DNA from: Candidatus Methanoliparum thermophilum
Lineage (GTDB): Archaea > Halobacteriota > Methanoliparia > Methanoliparales > Methanoliparaceae
Length of the DNA: 64,000 nt
Direction of reading: 5' to 3'
Assembly (NCBI GenBank): GCA_004212075.1
Contig: RXIF01000012.1
Coordinates: 84,745 to 148,744, forward strand
Shown here: positions 44,191-52,275 of the stretch, piece by piece
Layout of the letters: each line of letters starts with the position of its first letter
Position numbering within the stretch: position 1 is the stretch's first letter
The notes under the pieces: model-generated
The model's input: only the letters and a program-made list of their open reading frames with translations
Told to the model about the DNA's origin: nothing
The model's database searches: none
Made by a program: the position numbers and the translations under genes

Positions 44191-45710
44191 TCTCTTTCAT
44201 CTCCATATTTTTTTCTCCATTCAGATAAAGGAATCGAATATTTTTTCTCTATCTCTTCTCTGTATAATGTATTGTATGCACAGAATGGTATTATCCTTCG
44301 TTCAGGAGATGGTGTTGCATAATGTATAACGCAACGTTTTAACCTCTCTATATCCATATTATACAGATCTTGAAAATGCATAGATCCGACAAATAGTGCA
44401 TTTTTATGAAAATCTCCTAAACTCTTATAATTCTGATTTATCAAGATCGATTCGATCATACTTGTAAAATCCAAAGAATCAGGCTTTTTAGAATTATCTA
44501 TATAGTTAAAAATTATTTTTAAACCGTTCCTAATAGCCCTTACCTTGTTTATTATTCCTTTGCTAGACAGATTATTAACTATCTGTTCAATACCATAAAA
44601 AAATTTATCAACATCTACAAACCTATTTATAGGTATCAATTTATCCATATTTTGTTTATCCACGAACAGATAGGTTGCCATACCACAGTGAGGGTGTGCA
44701 CTGAACTCTACCTGTAATTTACCTTTATAAACCTCCACCAATTTGCTAATAGGTATCACACAAGGCACAGGATAAAAATCTTTTTTCAATATACGTCCAT
44801 GAGTCTGTTTCTCTATCTCATCTAAAAGATCAGGTATCGTAAACCTCTTTTTATCTCTTTCGTCCTCTGTTGCCCTTCCACTGAACGAGAGCGGTTGATA
44901 GTTGATGCCTCTTATTACATCTATATTATCGACGGCAAAATTTATAAAATCGCCTATTTGATGGTCGTTAAAACCCTTGAAAACTGTTGGGACTAGTACT
45001 ATTCCGAGATCACATCTCCTACAGTTCTCTATAACCTCTTTTTTAATATCTAAATAAGGCTCTATATCCGTTGTAAAACCATCAAAATGTAGATAGATAG
45101 TACTTAACCTTGCCTCTTTAAGCTTTTTAACATAGTTAATATCTCTGAGTTTTATTCCATTCGTTGCTAACTGGATCTGAGCAAACTTCATCTCTTTTGC
45201 AATCTTTATTATATCAAACAAATCTTTTCTAAGTGTAGGCTCTCCTCCCGCAAATTGTACAGCAGGACACGGAGGGTTTTCGGATCTAAGAGCCTTTAAC
45301 ATCTCGACCACATCATCAAGAGAGGGCTCATAGACGTATCCTTTTACGTTGGCGTTTGCAAAACAAAAACTACAACTTAGATTGCATCGGTTTGTTAGGT
45401 CTATATTAGCCAGAATAGTGGTGCTAAGATGCTCTTTACATAGACCACAATCGTACGGGCACCCTTTTTTTGTTTCATAATTTATTTTTTCCACTCGTCC
45501 ATCATAAGAATACTCTTCTGCCTTTAGATACATTTCAACATCAGACCAGTATACGTCTTTAAAACTGCCATGTTCGGGACAATTTTTTGATATCATCACT
45601 CTTCCATTATCTTCGTATATCCTTGCATCTATCACCTGATGGCATATTGGGCATATTGATTTTGTCTCTTTAGGAAGCCCTTTTTTGAGAGAACTTTGGT
45701 AAATCTCCAT
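44187..45710 (-). CDS. tes: Tetraether lipid synthase-like radical SAM protein
   Basis: The 507-residue protein has an N-terminal Cys-rich part (CPICHQVID, NCPEHGSFKDVYW, GCPYDCGLCKEH), then the radical SAM motif CNLSCSFCFAN (Cys109, 113, 116), AVQFAGGEPTLRKDLF, LHFDGFTTDIEPYL, and a C-terminal domain with SAHPHCGMATYLFVD and INYQPLSFSGR. This is the layout of Tes, which joins archaeol chains into tetraether lipids. Its stop overlaps the fwdB start. The neighbour gene carS, divergently transcribed, makes CDP-archaeol. Tes assignment is by family recognition. Confidence 0.88.
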   Translation of the reverse strand: MEIYQSSLKKGLPKETKSICPICHQVIDARIYEDNGRVMISKNCPEHGSFKDVYWSDVEMYLKAEEYSYDGRVEKINYETKKGCPYDCGLCKEHLSTTILANIDLTNRCNLSCSFCFANANVKGYVYEPSLDDVVEMLKALRSENPPCPAVQFAGGEPTLRKDLFDIIKIAKEMKFAQIQLATNGIKLRDINYVKKLKEARLSTIYLHFDGFTTDIEPYLDIKKEVIENCRRCDLGIVLVPTVFKGFNDHQIGDFINFAVDNIDVIRGINYQPLSFSGRATEDERDKKRFTIPDLLDEIEKQTHGRILKKDFYPVPCVIPISKLVEVYKGKLQVEFSAHPHCGMATYLFVDKQNMDKLIPINRFVDVDKFFYGIEQIVNNLSSKGIINKVRAIRNGLKIIFNYIDNSKKPDSLDFTSMIESILINQNYKSLGDFHKNALFVGSMHFQDLYNMDIERLKRCVIHYATPSPERRIIPFCAYNTLYREEIEKKYSIPLSEWRKKYGDERE

Positions 45711-45855
45711 CTAAAATCCTTCTTAGCTATTTTATTTGTATATATATCTTTTTACACATTTTTTGTATTTTTAAATTTTTCTATTTATAATGTTTTCTAT
45801 CTCAACTTATTTATATCCAACAATTATATAAAGCCAACAATTATATAAAGATATC

Positions 45856-46401
45856 ATGCCGATGAATATATCATATCTAATACTCTTGAGTATATGGCTT
45901 ATGTTACCAGCATATATCTCAAACCCTTCTGCAGCATTGTTCGGTGGAGGAATACCGATAGATTTCGGAAAAAGACTAAAAGATGGTTATAGAGTCTTTG
46001 GAGACGGAAAAACATATAGAGGTCTTATAATCGGGACGCTATGTGGCATTTTAATCGGTTTGATCCAGAATATATTATCGCCTTATATAGGACTTCCACG
46101 TTTCCCGATATTAGCCCTGTTCTGTTTATCTTTTGGTTCCCTATTTGGAGATTTAACCAAGAGTTTTTTTAAACGTAGATTAGGTTTAGAACGTGGTGCT
46201 CCTCTCCCTCTTTTAGATCAGTTAGACTTTGTATTTGGTTCTTGGCTACTCTCTTTTATCTTCGTACGAGAATGGTTTTTAAATAGTTTCTTATACGAGT
46301 ATGGTAATGTAATAATAGTGATCTTGATCGTTACACCATTGCTACACTTATCCGTAAATTATATTGGTTATAAATTAGGAGTGAAGAAAGAGCCATGGTA
46401 A
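45856..46401 (+). CDS. carS: CDP-archaeol synthase
   Basis: The 181-residue membrane protein with about five transmembrane segments has PAYISNPSAALFGGGIPIDFGKRLKDGYRVFGDGKTYRGLIIGTLCGI (in parts) and FGDLTKSFFKRRLGLERGAPLPLLDQLDFVFGSWLL, the CarS pattern. It activates 2,3-di-O-geranylgeranylglyceryl phosphate with CTP. TATA-like sequences lie in the 145-base gap to the divergent tes gene. Confidence 0.95.
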   Translation: MPMNISYLILLSIWLMLPAYISNPSAALFGGGIPIDFGKRLKDGYRVFGDGKTYRGLIIGTLCGILIGLIQNILSPYIGLPRFPILALFCLSFGSLFGDLTKSFFKRRLGLERGAPLPLLDQLDFVFGSWLLSFIFVREWFLNSFLYEYGNVIIVILIVTPLLHLSVNYIGYKLGVKKEPW

Positions 46402-46497
46402 GCATGACTGTAAGATGCAAATATTTTTATACTGATCGATTAGCCGTTTCTAACTTATTAATCTTCGATTTATAATATCTATCTATAATCCATCCAT

Positions 46498-48225
46498 TTA
46501 ATGTTGTTTATTCTTTTTGTATATTAATTTGTATCCGATATATAACACTAGGACAATAAAAACAGATATAATCAGAACAAAGCTTCCATAATTTATTCTA
46601 CCCCAATCATCCCAGAATATCTCCTCGTAGTATTTAGATAAATCTTTGTTCTCGATCAATACACCGACCTCTCTATTGTTTAAAAAACTGTTTTTATTCC
46701 AATTAAAACTTGATATAAATACCGCATCGTCTATTATCATCGATTTATTATGAAGTTTAAAGATTCTATTCTTATCGATCAATTTGGCATGAATAGGATA
46801 TCCTTCTTTTTCCAAATCTTTTATAAAATTTACAAAATCATCGTTATCTATCTTATTATACTCTGTATTGTAATCGGAAGAATCTAGGAGGATATATACT
46901 TCTATCCCTCTTCTGCTTGCATTGATAAGCTCTTCCAGTATTACGTTATCCTTCCATAAAAGATCTATATAGAAAATCTCGACTAAAATCTTATCCTCTG
47001 CATTTTTTATCGAATCCAATACAGGATTATGTTCAAAGGAAAAATCAGGACCTATCACAGGATAGACAACAAAATGCCCATTTATTGTTTTAGGATCGTA
47101 TTTTGGTCTATAATCACCAGATGGCGTATAATTTAGAGATGATATTGAGGTTTTTTGGTTTACAAACCCTTGATTCGTAATATTCCAATCTTTATTAAAG
47201 AGGTTCATATAATAATCTGTAACTTCTTTGTTATGTATCGCGATCCAGAAACCTCTGTTTCCGTATGTATTATCTACAGGAATACCAGAATATCCTAAAT
47301 TTTCAGAAGAGATTATCACGCAATCGTCTATTATTATTAACTTTTGGTGATTAAAGACGTAAGGTTTTTCAGCGAGCCTTACCTCTCCGCCCATATTTTC
47401 TATATGATATAAAAATTCCAACTCGTTATCACTCATCCCACCAGCAGGACTTTTTTCCACCATTAATTTAATATCCACACCATTTTCAGACGCATTTTTT
47501 AAAAAAGGAAGTAAAGAGAGGTTGTCAACCGTATATACGTATATATAGATTCTATCCTCTGCTTTACTCATAATATCGGTAAGTGTAACAAAACTCGAGT
47601 CTGGAGATACAAAAGCGGTTACCTCTCCATCGAACTCAAACTTCTCAGGTTTAAAATTGGTTAAACCTAACAAGACCTTTTTATCGTTGCTTTTTTCCCA
47701 ATCTTCTCTCGAATCATGGTCAATTAAAGAATTTCTACGGAGAATTTCACCCTCTTTTGGCTTACTTACAGGCTCTCCAGACCATCCTTCTAAGTAAGTC
47801 GAGTTACCATAGACCAGTACATCTACGATTATATTCCCTTTTTTGAGTATTACCTCGTCTCCATTATTTGCTAGTCTTATCTGCCCGTCATCCTCATGAG
47901 AAAAATCGGGATAAAACCCCATAGTCTCTTTAAACTTATCACTCGAGTATGCCCAATAATATTTATCGCCCGGATGAAGTAGAAAATCTGGAAGAGTAAT
48001 AACCCCTTCAAGATCTGTAATAGAATAATCTTTTAAGTTTATGTTGTGATTAGAATTATTTATTATAGACACAAACTCGTCCAACTCGTTTTTAGAATAA
48101 GTATTTGGATATACTTCGTAGATCAATAGGTCAGGTTTAGACTGGCTTGCTATCGATATACAAGACAATCCAGCAAGAGCAAGAATGATGAATAAGATAA
48201 TAAATACGAAAAACGATCTGTTCAT
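46498..48225 (-). CDS. Secreted/membrane-anchored phospholipase D-like protein with lamin-tail domain
   Basis: The 575-residue protein has a signal peptide (FFVFIILFIILALAGLSCISIAS), a lamin-tail-like beta domain (PDLLIYEVYPNTYSKNELDEFVSIINNSNHNINLKDYSITDLEG in parts, about 30-135), two PLD domains with HKD motifs (NHQKLIIIDDCVIISSENLG and LHNKSMIIDDAVFISSFNWN), and a C-terminal helix (SFVLIISVFIVLVLYIGYKL) followed by Lys residues. The bulk is probably outside the cell. Substrate (nucleic acid or lipid) unknown. Confidence 0.88.
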   Translation of the reverse strand: MNRSFFVFIILFIILALAGLSCISIASQSKPDLLIYEVYPNTYSKNELDEFVSIINNSNHNINLKDYSITDLEGVITLPDFLLHPGDKYYWAYSSDKFKETMGFYPDFSHEDDGQIRLANNGDEVILKKGNIIVDVLVYGNSTYLEGWSGEPVSKPKEGEILRRNSLIDHDSREDWEKSNDKKVLLGLTNFKPEKFEFDGEVTAFVSPDSSFVTLTDIMSKAEDRIYIYVYTVDNLSLLPFLKNASENGVDIKLMVEKSPAGGMSDNELEFLYHIENMGGEVRLAEKPYVFNHQKLIIIDDCVIISSENLGYSGIPVDNTYGNRGFWIAIHNKEVTDYYMNLFNKDWNITNQGFVNQKTSISSLNYTPSGDYRPKYDPKTINGHFVVYPVIGPDFSFEHNPVLDSIKNAEDKILVEIFYIDLLWKDNVILEELINASRRGIEVYILLDSSDYNTEYNKIDNDDFVNFIKDLEKEGYPIHAKLIDKNRIFKLHNKSMIIDDAVFISSFNWNKNSFLNNREVGVLIENKDLSKYYEEIFWDDWGRINYGSFVLIISVFIVLVLYIGYKLIYKKNKQH

Positions 48226-48276
48226 AGATAGATCACTTTTTTATCTCAAATCTTATATTAAATTTTGCGATAATTT

Positions 48277-49512
48277 TTAATCGGTTGTGTAGTTATTTGA
48301 ATATATCTTAAATATGACCAAAACAACGATAAGAGATGACATCACACCCGCATAAAAGACATAGTCTATTCCAGAAATTGCTACTATCAATCCAAACAGC
48401 ACCGGACCAAGAGTCTGTCCTAGTCTGATAGACATACCACTTAGGGACATTATTATCCCTCTATACTCTTGATCGGATAACCTGGCTAGAGAAGATTGTA
48501 TCATCGGGTTACTGATACCTTGCCCGATACCGTATATTATTATAGGGAGGAATAATAGCCAGATGGTTGGAATTATTGGAATAATCAATAATGCTATCCC
48601 AAAAAATGCAAACCCCATTATTAACAATGTTTTAACTGAGAATTTAGAAGAAAGACGGCCTAACTGTGATGCCACTGCCGCTGTTGTAAAGGACATACCC
48701 GCTAATATTATTCCAATCTGTAAAGGGGTTGGATTAAAAGATTTATCGATATATATAGGAAAATATGCCATATAAACACCATAAAATATCGTAAACAGTA
48801 GACAACTGATTATAATAAGAATTATAATATTCTTATTCTTTAAAACTTGCATGCTATTCTTCAGATATTTTTTAAAATCTTGGTTATTATCAGGATCATA
48901 ACTATCTAACGCAAATACCACAAGTATAGCGATCGGAATTGCTACTAATGGTAAAAAGAATGGATAATACCATCCTAATGCACACAATGCTCCGCCTATC
49001 AATGGAAATGCTGTAGTTCCAATATTCAAGACGGTTGCATTATACCCCATTGCTATAGTACATTCTTTATCTCTATAAAGATCCCCTATTATTGTATTAT
49101 TGAGAGAATTTATAGCAGCTCCGCCGATACCTTGAATGAGCCTAAGTGATAAAAGCATCTTAAAACTACGAGCAAATATACAAGAAGTACCTGCTATACC
49201 GAAAAGTATCAGGGATGGGACGAGTACTTTTTTTCTACCCAACCTATCCGCCAATATCCCAATTATCGGTGCTAGTATAATACCTGGAAGCGTAAATACT
49301 GTTATTAATAGACCGATTTGTGTATCCGATATATTAAATACATCAGCAATCATTGGAAAAGCAGGAGATATACTTGTAACGCTTAATACAGCCGTTAAAG
49401 TGATACAAAAAACGATAAGAAGGTTTCTATCCTTATATAGCTTTCTCTCCTTATTTATCTTATCTTCTTTATATTGCCTCTGCTTGTTATCTATTTTTAT
49501 ATCATTATTCAT
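48277..49512 (-). CDS. MFS transporter
   Basis: The 411-residue membrane protein has about 12 hydrophobic segments and the MFS loop 2/3 motif ILADRLGRKKVLVPS, with LRLIQGIGGAAINS after helix 4. It begins with a highly charged cytoplasmic stretch (NKQRQYKEDKINKERKL). It resembles drug/metabolite efflux proteins (Bcr/CflA-like); the substrate is unknown. It lies 13 bases after purB on the same strand. Confidence 0.88.
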   Translation of the reverse strand: MNNDIKIDNKQRQYKEDKINKERKLYKDRNLLIVFCITLTAVLSVTSISPAFPMIADVFNISDTQIGLLITVFTLPGIILAPIIGILADRLGRKKVLVPSLILFGIAGTSCIFARSFKMLLSLRLIQGIGGAAINSLNNTIIGDLYRDKECTIAMGYNATVLNIGTTAFPLIGGALCALGWYYPFFLPLVAIPIAILVVFALDSYDPDNNQDFKKYLKNSMQVLKNKNIIILIIISCLLFTIFYGVYMAYFPIYIDKSFNPTPLQIGIILAGMSFTTAAVASQLGRLSSKFSVKTLLIMGFAFFGIALLIIPIIPTIWLLFLPIIIYGIGQGISNPMIQSSLARLSDQEYRGIIMSLSGMSIRLGQTLGPVLFGLIVAISGIDYVFYAGVMSSLIVVLVIFKIYSNNYTTD

Positions 49513-49525
49513 CGATCATCTTACA

Positions 49526-50866
49526 TTAAAACCATTTTTCTTCCAATCTTTTTACCAAGTTTTCGACGATCGTAACGGACATACCGATATAGTCTTCCTG
49601 CGTCATTATCCTGTCTATCTCCTCATCTTTAAAATACCTCTTAATTGTCTCGTTATTTTTTATGACATTTATCGGTTCTTTGCCACTACTATATACTTCC
49701 ATAGCGATGTTTCTCATTATTTTGTGTGCCTCTTGTCTTCCTACCCCTCTTTTTGCCAATTCTATCATTATTCTCTCAGAAAGGTTTAATCCACCCAATA
49801 TCTCCAGATTATTTTTTATATTTCTCTCATCGAATTCTAGGTTACTTAAAATCTTTGATGTTAATCTTATTATATGATCGGCCAAAATAGACGCTTCTGG
49901 TAATATTATTCGCTCACAAGATGAGTTGGTTAGATCCCTCTCATCCCATAGTGTATTGTTCAGAAGAGCAGGCTCGACATAAGAACGTACAACTCTAGCT
50001 ATCCCACACACTTGTTCTGATTTTATCGGATTTCTCTTATGGGGCATTGTAGAAGATCCAACTTGTTTATTTCCAAACCTCTCTCTTAATTCTCCAATCT
50101 CTGTACGCTGTAATGTTCTCAGTTCGATACAGATCTTATCTAACGTAGTCGCAATGTTTGCAAGCCAGAAAAGATACTCGGCATATGTATCTCGCTGGAT
50201 CACCTGATTTGTTATCTCCGCAGGTTCAAGATGTAATCTATCCATAAGTCTTTTTTGTACTTCTATCCCATCAGCCCCGAGACTTGCCATAGTACCAACG
50301 GCGCCAGAGAGTTTTCCGACTAATAATCTCTTACTCAGCTCTTTCATTCTATCCAAGTGTCTATCTATCTCTGATGCCCATATCCCAAATCTCATTCCAT
50401 ACGTAGTAGGGATTGCTATCTGTCCATGCGTCCTCCCAGAACAGACTTTTTTTCTGTTATCATACGAAAGATCGATCAATACTCTTAATAATTCTTTAAG
50501 GTGCTTTTCTAATACGATTATAGATTCTTTAAATTGCAAAGCACGTGCCGTATCTATTATATCGTTAGATGTAGCTCCAAAATGAACCCATTCTCCAAAA
50601 TCACCGCATTTTTTCGATATGGCAAGCACAACTGCCATTATATCGTGTCCTATCTCATCTTCAATATTTTTTACCATATCGAGCGAGACTGTTTTAGCCT
50701 TTGCTGTGATAGTTTCTGCAGCATTTTTAGGAATGATGCCCAATTCTGCTTCTACAACTGATAATGCCACCTCTACGTCTAAAAGTTTTCTCAAATAATT
50801 TTCTTCCGTCCATATTTCTTTCATCTCTTTAGTTCCGTATCTATATTCTATCGGATGTATAGGCAT
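49526..50866 (-). CDS. purB: Adenylosuccinate lyase
   Basis: The 446-residue protein shows the fumarase/ASL signature GSSTMPHKRNPIKSE, plus HFGATSNDIIDTA and GRTHGQIAIPTTYG. It catalyses two steps of purine synthesis (SAICAR to AICAR and adenylosuccinate to AMP). The start is an ATG (MPIHPIEYRYGTKEMKEIW). It is divergent from tyrS. Confidence 0.95.
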   Translation of the reverse strand: MPIHPIEYRYGTKEMKEIWTEENYLRKLLDVEVALSVVEAELGIIPKNAAETITAKAKTVSLDMVKNIEDEIGHDIMAVVLAISKKCGDFGEWVHFGATSNDIIDTARALQFKESIIVLEKHLKELLRVLIDLSYDNRKKVCSGRTHGQIAIPTTYGMRFGIWASEIDRHLDRMKELSKRLLVGKLSGAVGTMASLGADGIEVQKRLMDRLHLEPAEITNQVIQRDTYAEYLFWLANIATTLDKICIELRTLQRTEIGELRERFGNKQVGSSTMPHKRNPIKSEQVCGIARVVRSYVEPALLNNTLWDERDLTNSSCERIILPEASILADHIIRLTSKILSNLEFDERNIKNNLEILGGLNLSERIMIELAKRGVGRQEAHKIMRNIAMEVYSSGKEPINVIKNNETIKRYFKDEEIDRIMTQEDYIGMSVTIVENLVKRLEEKWF

Positions 50867-50941
50867 TCGATTAAAACCTCTAAAAAGTTAATATTAAGTG
50901 GGTTAATAAATATTAGTATTTTTTAACAAGAGGTTTAACAA

Positions 50942-51886
50942 ATGATGGATAAGATCGATATCGTAAAACGAAACCTTGTAGAGATTATACAAGAAGAAGA
51001 GCTGGAAGAATTGATATCTAAAGGAATCCAGCCCAAAATTTATGCAGGTTATGAACCGAGCGGTAAAATACATTTAGGACATCTATTGACTATATTTAAG
51101 TTATTAGATTTTAAACGGATTGGTTTTAAAGTAATAGTTCTGTTATCAGACTTACATGCCTACCTTAATAATAAAGGATCTTTAGAAGAGATAGAAGAGG
51201 TCGCTAAAATGAATAAAAAGGTTTTTGAGGCTACAGGTCTTGATGCAGATTATGTGATCGGAAGCAGTTTTCAACTCGATCCGGAATATATGAAGAACGT
51301 TTTAATATTATCAAGAAAGGTTACTTTAAACAGGGCAAGACGAAGCATGGATGAGGTCGGAAGAAACATGAAGACAGCAAAAGTCTCTCAAATTATCTAT
51401 CCTTTAATGCAAGTTATGGATATCGCAAGATTAGATGTAGACGTTGCTTTGGGTGGGATAGATCAAAGAAAGATCCATATGCTTGCTCGAGAGGAAATTC
51501 CCGAAATGGGGTTTAGAAAACCGATCTGTGCCCATCTTCCGATAATTGAGGGGTTGGATGGTGAAAAAATGTCTAGTTCTAAGACAAATTTTATAGCGGT
51601 GGACGATTCAGAGGAAGATATCGAAAAAAAGATAAATTCTTCGTTCTGCCCTCCTGGTTCTATCGAGAATAACCCTATTATTGCTATATTTAAATATTTT
51701 ATATTCCAAAGATACGATAAAGTCATTATAGAGAGGGATATAAGATACGGTGGGGATGTGGTATATTCAAATTTTACAAACTTTAAGAACGATTATTTAG
51801 AAGGCAATTTACATCCAGTAGATCTGAAAAAAAACGCCATTAATTATTTGAATAAAATACTATCTCCAATAAGAGAAAAGATATAA
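50942..51886 (+). CDS. tyrS: Tyrosyl-tRNA synthetase, archaeal type
   Basis: The 314-residue class I synthetase has YEPSGKIHLGHLLTIFKLLDF (HIGH region), LSDLHAYLNNKGSLEEI, PLMQVMDIARLDVDVALGGIDQRKIHMLARE (in parts) and the KMSKS-like GEKMSSSKTNFIAVDDS. It is short, as in archaea, lacking the bacterial S4 tail. Start ATG 50942. Confidence 0.95.
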   Translation: MMDKIDIVKRNLVEIIQEEELEELISKGIQPKIYAGYEPSGKIHLGHLLTIFKLLDFKRIGFKVIVLLSDLHAYLNNKGSLEEIEEVAKMNKKVFEATGLDADYVIGSSFQLDPEYMKNVLILSRKVTLNRARRSMDEVGRNMKTAKVSQIIYPLMQVMDIARLDVDVALGGIDQRKIHMLAREEIPEMGFRKPICAHLPIIEGLDGEKMSSSKTNFIAVDDSEEDIEKKINSSFCPPGSIENNPIIAIFKYFIFQRYDKVIIERDIRYGGDVVYSNFTNFKNDYLEGNLHPVDLKKNAINYLNKILSPIREKI

Positions 51887-51908
51887 ATAAGATCAAAACT
51901 TACCAGTA

Positions 51909-51914
51909 GGGAGG
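51909..51914 (+). promoter_or_regulatory. Shine-Dalgarno deciding the aIF1A start
   Basis: GGGAGG lies 8 bases before a CTG codon at 51923. No ATG, GTG or TTG occurs in frame near it. Confidence 0.6.
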
Positions 51915-51922
51915 TTGTTATA

Positions 51923-52258
51923 CTGAATAATAAAAAATTTGTAAAACATAAAAAAAAGAGTAATAATACAGAAGAAGTAATAAGGGTATATATACCCAAA
52001 AAAGAGAAAAGAGAATTGTTCGGATTGGTAGAACAGCGTCTAGGGTCAAATCATTTGAGAATAAGGTGTTCTGATGGGGTAACACGAATATGCAGGATTC
52101 CTGGAAGATTGAAAGGAGGACGATGGCTGAAAGAAGATTCTTTGGTGGTCGTTACTCCATGGGAAGTCCAGGATTCGAAAGGAGATATAACCTGGATCTA
52201 TACAAAACCACAACGAGATTGGCTAATAAGAAACGGGTATCTTAAAAATATAATCTAA
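51923..52258 (+). CDS. eif1A: Translation initiation factor aIF-1A, probable CTG start
   Basis: The OB-fold core reads LFGLVEQRLGSNHLRIRCSDGVTRICRIPGRLKGGRWLKEDSLVVVTPWEVQDSKGDITWIYTKPQRDWL (in parts). The first in-frame TTG, at 52016, would remove the conserved VYIPKKEKRE strand. The frame is open upstream with a basic N-terminal stretch typical of aIF1A, and a CTG codon at 51923 has GGGAGG at an 8-base spacing, giving 111 residues, the normal length. It lies between tyrS and ileS. Confidence 0.88.
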   Translation: MNNKKFVKHKKKSNNTEEVIRVYIPKKEKRELFGLVEQRLGSNHLRIRCSDGVTRICRIPGRLKGGRWLKEDSLVVVTPWEVQDSKGDITWIYTKPQRDWLIRNGYLKNII

Positions 52259-52275
52259 AAATAAGATCTGGTGGA

